Assembly (NCBI GenBank): GCA_958299035.1
Contig: CATQJL010000223.1
Location: forward strand, 67,512,371 to 67,576,370
Reading direction: 5' to 3'
Origin: Cylicocyclus nassatus
Lineage: Eukaryota; Nematoda; Chromadorea; Rhabditida; Strongylidae
DNA: 64,000 nt
The notes beneath the pieces were generated by a model. The model was not told where the DNA came from and made no database searches. It saw nothing but the letters and a program-made list of their open reading frames with translations. Position 1 is the first letter of the stretch. Every line of letters begins with the position of its first letter. This document shows, piece after piece, positions 56,991-64,000 of this stretch. The translations under genes and the position numbers were made by a program.

Positions 56991-57800
56991 TCAACATTTT
57001 CATAATTCCCTTCGTAATTTTTGCAGTCGACTTCATCAAACAGCACCACTATTGCAAACTGCGTAATCTTAAAATATGTAGCTTTGTTTAGTGTTTGGTA
57101 AACTTTCCAGAAATTCCATTTCATGGAGAAAGATGAGAGGATATATAGCGTACTGATTTCAAAAAATAAAGTCGGACATTCTAAGATTAAAGAAATCTGA
57201 TTTCGATTTCTTCCGAATAATTCCTCTCTAAGCGAAATTTCATAAAGACTTTCCGCACCATAGAAAAGAAAATTGTTCCTACATTAAGCAAAGTGGGTCA
57301 ACAAGCTTACGGTGGCAATGTTAATGAATTCTAGGCTTTCTTGTCTTTTGAAGTACAGAATTCAATGTACAGGCTAATTTTACCGAACAGGATGAGAGTT
57401 CCGAGAACGAACAGCTGAGGGCTTTGCTATAATTAGTTGCAGCAAAAAAAAGGAGAACCAAATTAAGAAAACGAAGAGGGAAAAGAGAAGATGTGGTATA
57501 GAATTACCTGGCCCAAACGGAGATAGCTTTTTCTTCAAAGGAATAACGTAGAAATATGGAAAAAGAAAAGGCAAGAAATAGAACTTTATTTTCTCTCAAA
57601 TGTTCTTGTTTATGAGTTAGCCAGGAGCATTCACAATGCGAACAAAAAAGGGGATAATAATCTTGCAATTTCCGAAAAATCCAGAAAGAAGCAAAAATCA
57701 CTATCGTTGATAAAAAAAGTTTGGTTTTGTAGAAACAGAGTTAATTTACTCTAAACGCAAGTGTCATAAGAAAAGCAATAAGCATAATATGGGAAATCCA
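56990..57800. other. No recognisable feature
   Basis: AT-rich; short frames only. Confidence 0.4.
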
Positions 57801-58818
57801 TTAGGTTGTTCCGAAAGTTTTGTCCGTTTTTTCAACCTATCATAAAAATACGTGGAACAAAGATAGGGAAACGCTCTAAGCACTATTCGACGCATCTTTT
57901 CCTTCTCTTTCTGAATGTCATGATTCCATGCCGATTAATCTTTTGTTCAGTGAGATAAACGCCGAAATTTCGAACCTATGGTTTTCACTATGTCCAAGTT
58001 TGGCAATTTTTCACAATCTTTATTTTTGACTTTCGGAAAAGCTTTGGCAACTGTTAGATAGAGCAAACAAAGGGCAATATAATGCAATTTTGCGGCTTCT
58101 ATAGCCCGCCTTGAAAATTTTTTAAAATTATTTTTCTGATGCTATCAAATTCCACTTTTGGTGATGCCAAAAGCCAGAGATTATGAAACAGCGCACAACT
58201 AAGGTGTTATTCGATGCAGCTTTTCCTCCTCTTTCCAGTGAGTGTTTTTTCTCTCCAATTTGCGGGGTCTTTGGCAATAAAATTTTCATAATTCTTGAAT
58301 TTGACCCCACCCCAGGTACACGTAAAATGCAAAATTTTAAATTTCGAAGCGGTAAACGCTCATTTGCTTCGTAAGAATAGTGAATAATCGTAATCGGTTT
58401 TTGAAAGCCTCAAAATTCGATGATTTGTTAGTGTTCGAGGCGTTTCTGTATTTTAGAACTTCGCAAAAGTGAAGACTTTTGGAAAAATTATCTTTAAAAA
58501 TATTGAAAAGCTAGCTAGATAAGCCAAATAATTGCATTGCATTGCCCTTTGCTTACTCTATCTAAGAGCTATCAAAGGTCTTCCAAAAGTTGAAAATGAA
58601 GATTGTGAAAAATTGTCAAACTTGGACATAGTAAAAACCATGGGTTCGAAATTTCGGCGTTTATCTCAGTGAACAAAAGATTAATCGGCATGGAAGCATG
58701 ACAGTTAGAAAGAGAAGGAAAAGATGCGTCGGATAGTGCTTAGAGCGTTTCCCTATCTTTGTTCCACGTATTTTTATGATAGGTTGAAAAAACGGACAAA
58801 ACTTTCGGGACAACCTAA
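57801..58818. mobile_element. Mariner-type palindromic MITE 4
   Basis: TTAGGTTGTTCCGAAAGTTT at the left, complement AACTTTCGGGACAACCTAA + TA at the right (left flank CA, one mutation from TA). The arms are complementary over ~450 bp, e.g. TACGTGGAACAAAGATAGGG (57850) against CCCTATCTTTGTTCCACGTA (~58751). Confidence 0.8.
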
Positions 58819-59074
58819 TATTTAACAGGATATTTGTTCCAGTGAAATTTTGAGATTTGTAAAGAGATGACTAAAAAGTTCCGCTCACATGCCTCAGTTA
58901 TATCGTTTTCAAGATTTTTCCGTATAGAGTTTTATTCCATTCATTGGCATTTTTCCTTGTGAGCACTTTTGCTTCCGTAGAGTTAAGCAGTTTCTCCTAA
59001 TTATCTTGTAATTTCATTTATTCTAATCGGAGCCTATGGATAACAGTTTCACCGGTTTATGGCCAAATTCAGAC

Positions 59075-59308
59075 TTTCCTAGTATTGCACACGATTCCGC
59101 GTCCAGCGAATTCTGCGGAGCAGCACAGTGTGCGCAGTGCTGATTGCAACGGTCAGCCGCTTCGCGATTTCCAGGGAGCGGCGAGGAGTGCCAAGCAACC
59201 AACAAGTCAAAATACAAGTTACAAGAGGCGAGTATTCTGGCCGTGGAGCCAGGTGCTTTGGTCAAGTGCGCTTCCCTGCCAATTTTTGGAAAGGTTCCCC
59301 GGGGAGCC
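59075..59308 (+). repeat. Hairpin element copy N (class 5)
   Basis: TTCCGCGTCCAGCGAATTC block, CCAGGGAGCGGCGAGG, CGCTTCCCTGCCAATTTTTGG, terminal GGTTCCCC-GGGGAGCC (59293-59308). This gives an 8-bp stem whose sequence differs from other classes but still pairs. Confidence 0.75.
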
Positions 59309-60083
59309 GAAAAAGAGCTACTTTTGGAAGAAACAAAAAAGATGTAAGATAGTTTCATTTGTAAACGGATCAAGTAATAAATACAGGAATAGTTACGGGA
59401 ATAGTTCCTATCGCTTAGAAAATGTGCGGCATGATAGAGCAATCTCTCAGCTACAACATACTCTGAGGAAAACTTTTTGTAAAATTTAGAATTGAAATTA
59501 TAGGAATTTTAATGCAGGCATGCGTAGATTTCACGCTGGAGATTTTGGACACACTTGCGGGAAACCAAAACAGAAAATCGGATACGAAGTGTTTTAAAAC
59601 CTAGTTCGTCTTTCAACTTGAACTAAAATTTCATCTAGAAGTTATATGGAGAGAATACTACTTTCGATCCAGTGACTGCTTTAGCTCCACAGATTCAAAA
59701 TTAACGTTAAAGACATAGTGGCCGTGGCACGCACTCAAAATTTCCGAACTTTTCCAGCCTGTATCGATATTGAATAGATTTTTGAGTGCAGCTACTACAA
59801 TGATAATGGTGCAAAACCTCCTCTACAATGTGGACCTGAAATTGTACAGAATGTTCCAGATAAGATTTCTGCGGCTTTCATAGAGTCATGATTAAATATT
59901 TTTTTTCAAAAACGTATGGAAATCATTCCAGTCTTGCAAAAATGTCTATGGTGAAGGATGATTACAGCATTCTGTGGCATAAATTTGGAATCGAAACTAC
60001 CGGTGATTCATAAGTTTAGCGATGCAAACATAGGCTACAAGACTTTTGGGACACCCTGTACAATGAGTGGGCGTATTCCTCAT
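59309..60083. other. Partly MITE-derived sequence
   Basis: Ends of a CAGGGTG-type element are visible on the right (CTTTTGGGACACCCTG + TA at 60043-60060), and AACCTCCTCTACA (~59816) recalls 9282. No left terminus found; no gene. Confidence 0.4.
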
Positions 60084-60990
60084 CAGTTGACCCAAAAATG
60101 AAAACCACGGATTTCGCTGAAATTTCGTCTAGAGGGGTTGTTTTGCACGCTGATCGAATATCACACTTATTTCGCACCGAGGTGGAGTCACGGCAGGATT
60201 GCCGTACGGGTCAAAATCACGGATTTGCCCCAAACTTCGTCTAGGAGGGTTATTTGGCGTGCTGAACATGAATATCATATTCGTTTCGTACCATAACGCC
60301 ATTTCTCGGATTACGGTGGGTACATGGTAGATGGCTAAGAATCCCGAATTTGCCCAAAACTTCGCTTGGTTTTTGAGCGCTTATTGCAAATAGCATGCTC
60401 ATCAATAATGCCTTATTGTTAGAGTTACGAGGAGCTACGTTGCGTGAAAGAGCAACCTTTCCGCTTTCCAACCAGATTCAAATCCCAGATATTCACGGAA
60501 AAGCTTTATCGTGCGAGGCAAGTGCGATATACGTGATCAGCACGTCATATACCCCCCCCCCTGCACAAGAGTTGAGCAGATCTACCACTTTAGTCACCTA
60601 CCGTACAACTCTTGTAACTCCGCGAAAGTTCCAAAACGCAAAAATAGCATAAGTTTCGTATTGCCGCGCTTAGGAACCTCTTTGTGCAAAGTCCTGTGCA
60701 AATTTGGGAGATTTCTAGCCATCTACCGTATACCCAGTGTAACCCGAGAAAATGGCGCTACCGCACGAAATGAATATGATTTTCATGTTCACTATGCCAC
60801 CCCCCCCCTAGATGAACCTTGGAGCAAATCCGTGGTTTCTGATCCCCTACCATAATCCTACCGTACATAACTCCACCGGATCGCACTACCGAAATCGAAA
60901 TAAACGTGATACTCGTAATCAGCGTGCAAAACAACCCGTCTAGACGAAATTTCAGCAGAGTCCGTGATTTTCATTTTTTGGGTCAACTAA
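60084..60990. mobile_element. Long fold-back (palindromic MITE)
   Basis: AGTTGACCCAAAAATGAAAA (60087) against TTTTCATTTTTTGGGTCAAC (~60969); GAAATTTCGTCTAGAGGGGT against CCCGTCTAGACGAAATTTCAG (20 of them visible at ~60931-60950). Arms ~150 bp clear, weaker inward. Confidence 0.65.
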
Positions 60991-61095
60991 TGTGGAATAG
61001 TACCCAATGGATTGAAGCATTCTTTTGCGCAGATGCCTTTTCAATGTAAAATTGTAGAATGTAAATGGTAATGTAAATTTTTGAATGAGAATGGT

Positions 61096-61888
61096 TGTCG
61101 CGGCTCGCGATCGACCGCTCCTCACAGTATGTGGCCTGGAGCACCGTGTTGCCGCGCAGTTCGGTCGTGAGCACGGTCGCCGCGCTTTACGGCGGCTACC
61201 TTGTTCGCTTCTGGACCACCACGTAGGCACGCCCCCAGCCACCGCTATAAATAGCGCATACGCGCGCCATTGCGGCCTCTCTCGTCTTATCATCTTACTA
61301 CTATCGTCGTGCCGCTTGTATTATCGGTTGGTTAGGTTTCCACGATACTGACGTTGTGCCTACGTCCCCGTGCCTTGCGCGATTGTTTGGATCGTCGATG
61401 GAATGTTTGGATTGATGAGTAAGGATAGAACTCTGGGATGACGAACGTCTGGAAGCGCGTGGACGCGCAGGACTTGTTGGAAGTGTGGTTTGATGTCGTT
61501 GGTTAACATCACGTGGTCAATGTTTGCCGCGCCGTCGCTGCTGCCTTGGTGGCATGCGCGGCCGGCTCCTGGGTAGCTCCCTTGGAAGTCGGAAGAGTGT
61601 GAGAGTGTGTTAAGGAGAGAGAGTGAGTGAGTTAGTGGCCCATTGGTAGCCCGGGGAGCTTAACTCTCCCCGTGGTAAGTATTTTCTATGTTTATCTATG
61701 TATTGTGTGTTTTAGTATATTTTAGTTTAGTAAATTTATATGCATTCATGTTTGTATGTTTTGGGTAGGTGTAACGCGCCGTTGTGGGCAAGGGCTCACC
61801 CAGCCGCGAAAGTCCCTTGGAACGGGAGCTGAAGTGCATGGCAGTCGAGCGCTAGGCGAAGGGGCGCGGAGCCCAACGAGCCGCAACA
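61096..61888. mobile_element. Solo LTR, 793 bp, with 5-bp target duplication
   Basis: Begins TGTCGCGGCTCG and ends CGAGCCGCAACA (TG...CA, complementary ends), flanked by ATGGT on both sides (61091-61095, 61889-61893). It has a TATAAATA box (61246-61253), GC-rich composition and no internal coding region. The paralogous site at 6812-6824 reads GATAATGATTAAT without the insertion. 5-bp duplications are usual for BEL/Pao and for many Ty3/Gypsy elements. Confidence 0.9.
61246..61253 (+). promoter_or_regulatory. TATA box of the solo LTR
   Basis: TATAAATA in a GC-rich context, 150 bp from the 5' end of the LTR. It sets plus-strand orientation for the lost retrotransposon. Confidence 0.6.
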
Positions 61889-61937
61889 ATGGTTAATATA
61901 ATGTAAATTTTGCACACTTTCGGTTCAAATTTCAAAT

Positions 61938-62126
61938 TTTCCCATAATGAACACTATTTTGCATCCAACGGATGTTCGGAGTAACATAAGTGAATTGTTC
62001 AGCGAAGTATTACACAGCGCTTTCTATCAACAAGGAGCGAGATTCAAGTGGCGGACCCATCCATCTAGGGTGCTTTGGTCCAATCTCGCCTCCTTGCCAA
62101 TTCTTGGAAATGTCCCACGCGGGGCC
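61938..62126 (+). repeat. Hairpin element copy O (class 6)
   Basis: The central stem is CAAGGAG-CGAGATT with AATCTCG-CC-TCCTTG. The inner half is wholly different in sequence from class 1 (GGCGAGGGGTG/CACCCTTGCC), yet still fully paired. The inner hairpin GGACC/GGTCC, a CCAATTCTTGG spacer and terminal GTCCC-ACGC-GGGGCC (62112-62126) are kept. Confidence 0.8.
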
Positions 62127-62782
62127 ATATGGGAATGCTTTTGCATAAAACAGATTTTTGAGAAATTCGGGAGTTTGCGTTTTTGATTAGATTAATCTGA
62201 ATTTTGAGTGATGATAATTTTCTTCCACCTAGCCGTAGAAGCAGAGGAAGCTTGATGTCTCTGACAATCACTATAAATTTTCGTTTGTTTCTACTTTCTG
62301 TAAATGAATTGGGATCAAATTTTTTATATCCCTAATTATTCCAGAAATTTGTTACAAGTATTTTTTGTCTTGCTTAGTTAAAATCAGATCTCATAATAGC
62401 TTTTTACCAATCTTGCGATAACTTTGGATTTTGCCTTAGCACATTGACAGCAAATCTACTCAAGATACTGCGGGAAGAAAGAAACCGTGTATAAGTATGG
62501 ATTTCTAAGAGTACATCCAGAAGATGAAATGTGATAAAATCCAACTTTGTAGTGAAACTGCATTTCGATGGCAGCTTTCTACGAAAATTTAGAACATACT
62601 TACCTGGGCTGCTGTTCAGTAAACGAAAGTGTAAAAATATTAGAATTCAAATTGAGGAAAATCCAGGATTTGAGCGATTTCTTTATGCAGTACAGCACAA
62701 AAAAATCAGCCAAATTGTCTAACAAAAGGATATTAAGGCCCTAGTTAGAAGGCGAACAATATTCCTTTTGTTTTTCGAACTA

Positions 62783-63703
62783 CAGGGTGCGGCAAAAGTC
62801 TGGGAGCCTAACTTTGCAGTACTGCAATTATAAAGATACTGATGGTTTTGTTTTCAATTTTATGCCACATGATGCTGCGGTCATCCTCTACAGAATACAC
62901 TTTATTTGGCTGGAAATGGCTGCCATATGTTTTTGTAAGAATGGAATTTACCAAACTAGTACTTTTGCAAGGCGAAAAAACCGGAATTTTTGGGCTGTAG
63001 CTAGAGATGCTGTTAATATTTTACAAAACTTCGATGCACACAACATAGAAGAGGCTTCGCGCTATTGTATCCTAGTTTTACTTTTGCCAGGAGCTGTTCT
63101 TGCATGAACGGAAAATAAAAGTTTACGAATGTTACCTGCGTGCCAGTGGAAATCCGTCTTCAGAACAAATTTAAAAGCTATTGAATGCTCAACAGGCACT
63201 GGAACCAAGGCTCTATATTTTGCATACGTCCTCTAAATTAGAATCTATTAAAATTCGGCCATGGGAACACTTTTTATACTTTTTAAACGATATTTTTAAG
63301 TTTTTATTTGCGCAATTGTAGCCAAAATTCCGGTATGCGACGTACACATGCTTCCAGTTTAAAAACCAACATTTTTATTCCTAAGCAGTGCAAAAAATTC
63401 TTTTGGAAATATGTTGTAGAAAAAATTTGCTCTATCATGCTGCGCATATGCCAAGGTAAAGAAGCAGTTATTTTGAAGGCGTGGGGCGAATTCCATTACG
63501 ACTACCTGCGTGCCATGACAGGTGGACCTGCCAAGATTTTGTAGGGCTGCGTGGAAGCCAAAAGAGGAAGTTTTGCAATTCAAGAACTGGGCTGTATCTG
63601 CAATCGTTCGAATTATGTGTGCGCCAAATTTTTCGTTTCTAGGTACTTCCCTTCTCGTTTTGTACGAAAAAGTACTAGGCTCCCAGACTTTTGCCGCACC
63701 CTG
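62783..63703. mobile_element. MITE, CAGGGTGCGGC ends, TA target duplication
   Basis: TA (62781-62782) + CAGGGTGCGGCAAAAGTCTG, right end CAGACTTTTGCCGCACCCTG + TA (63704-63705). Terminal inverted repeats ~29 bp. The empty site in unit copy 2 (56091-56110) reads CGTAC-TA-TGGCTTATGAG. 921 bp, no transposase. Confidence 0.9.
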
Positions 63704-64000
63704 TAATTGGCTTGTGAGTCTTATTATTCGCTTTGGAAAGCCATGAAATATACTTCAATTATTTATCAAGTTAGCTTGTCAAAGAAAAGCCGTAAAAACA
63801 GAAAGGTACACCAAAAACGTCGGACCTTGACCCTAATTGGTAGCCAATTTTGGTTTTCTAATCGTTAAAGGAATTTTTGAAACAACGTTAGTGCAACTTG
63901 TGACAGAATTGCAAAAGGATTTTCTTTATAAAATTTATTTCACACCTCAATCGCAAATCAATTTCACAACCTTTCATCGTATAGGTCACTTTTCGCCTTC

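Larger units (their letters stand above)
61000..64000. repeat. Repeat unit 2, copy 3 (with insertions)
   Basis: Colinear with 6720-7900: TTTTGCGCAGATGCCTTTTC at 61022 and ~6752, and CAGAAAGGTACACCAAAAA near 63799 and ~7600. Interrupted by a solo LTR and a MITE, and runs off the window end. Confidence 0.8.

Noticed and set aside
1..64000. CRISPR arrays, prophage or bacterial operons
   Set aside because: No regularly spaced short repeats and no bacterial-type genes; introns and eukaryotic transposons throughout.

Overview
The window looks like gene-poor, repeat-dense chromosome of a clade V (strongylid, hookworm-like) nematode. Two things point there: a secreted CAP/SCP-TAPS (Ancylostoma-secreted-protein-like) gene with short introns and GT-AG junctions at 37.5-38.2 kb, and the 5' half of an RBD-1/RBM19/MRD1-type nucleolar RNA-binding protein gene on the minus strand at 54.26-52.04 kb. 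Codon-poor AT-rich DNA, TA- and TTAA-flanked MITEs, a Penelope-like element, CR1-like LINE pieces, a Helitron and a solo LTR fit a eukaryote. No bacterial operon structure is present. Species is not decided by the sequence.

Layout. (1) 1-6265 is one copy of a direct segmental repeat whose second copy is 44840-51955. (2) 6700-8530 is a second repeat unit, also found at 55425-56990 and 61000-64000. (3) 8541-11582 holds palindromic MITEs. (4) 11643-19245 and 32195-43060 are the arms of a giant, imperfect inverted repeat. The right arm carries a further palindrome (35041-38790) with two inverted copies of the CAP gene, one intact over its first six exons and one broken. The left arm has lost this pair. 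(5) The 13-kb spacer (19246-32194) is a TE nest: a mariner-type MITE, an inner inverted repeat with CR1-like ORF1 pieces, a Helitron, a Penelope-like element with inverted pLTRs and a hammerhead-like motif, and a 5'-truncated CR1-like RT. (6) 51956-55200 holds the RBD-1-type exons, with a TTAA-flanked MITE in the first intron. (7) 55-64 kb is more repeat units, MITEs and a solo LTR.

The most unusual content is a family of about fourteen ~220-250 bp elements scattered through the flanks and once in the spacer. Their primary sequence has diverged into at least five classes, but a shared fold is kept: a 5' stem, a long central stem enclosing a small hairpin, and a terminal GTCCC-N4-GGGAC hairpin. 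Paired positions change together between classes. I cannot assign it to a known RNA or transposon family. Coordinates of repeat ends are read by eye and can be off by several bases to tens of bases.
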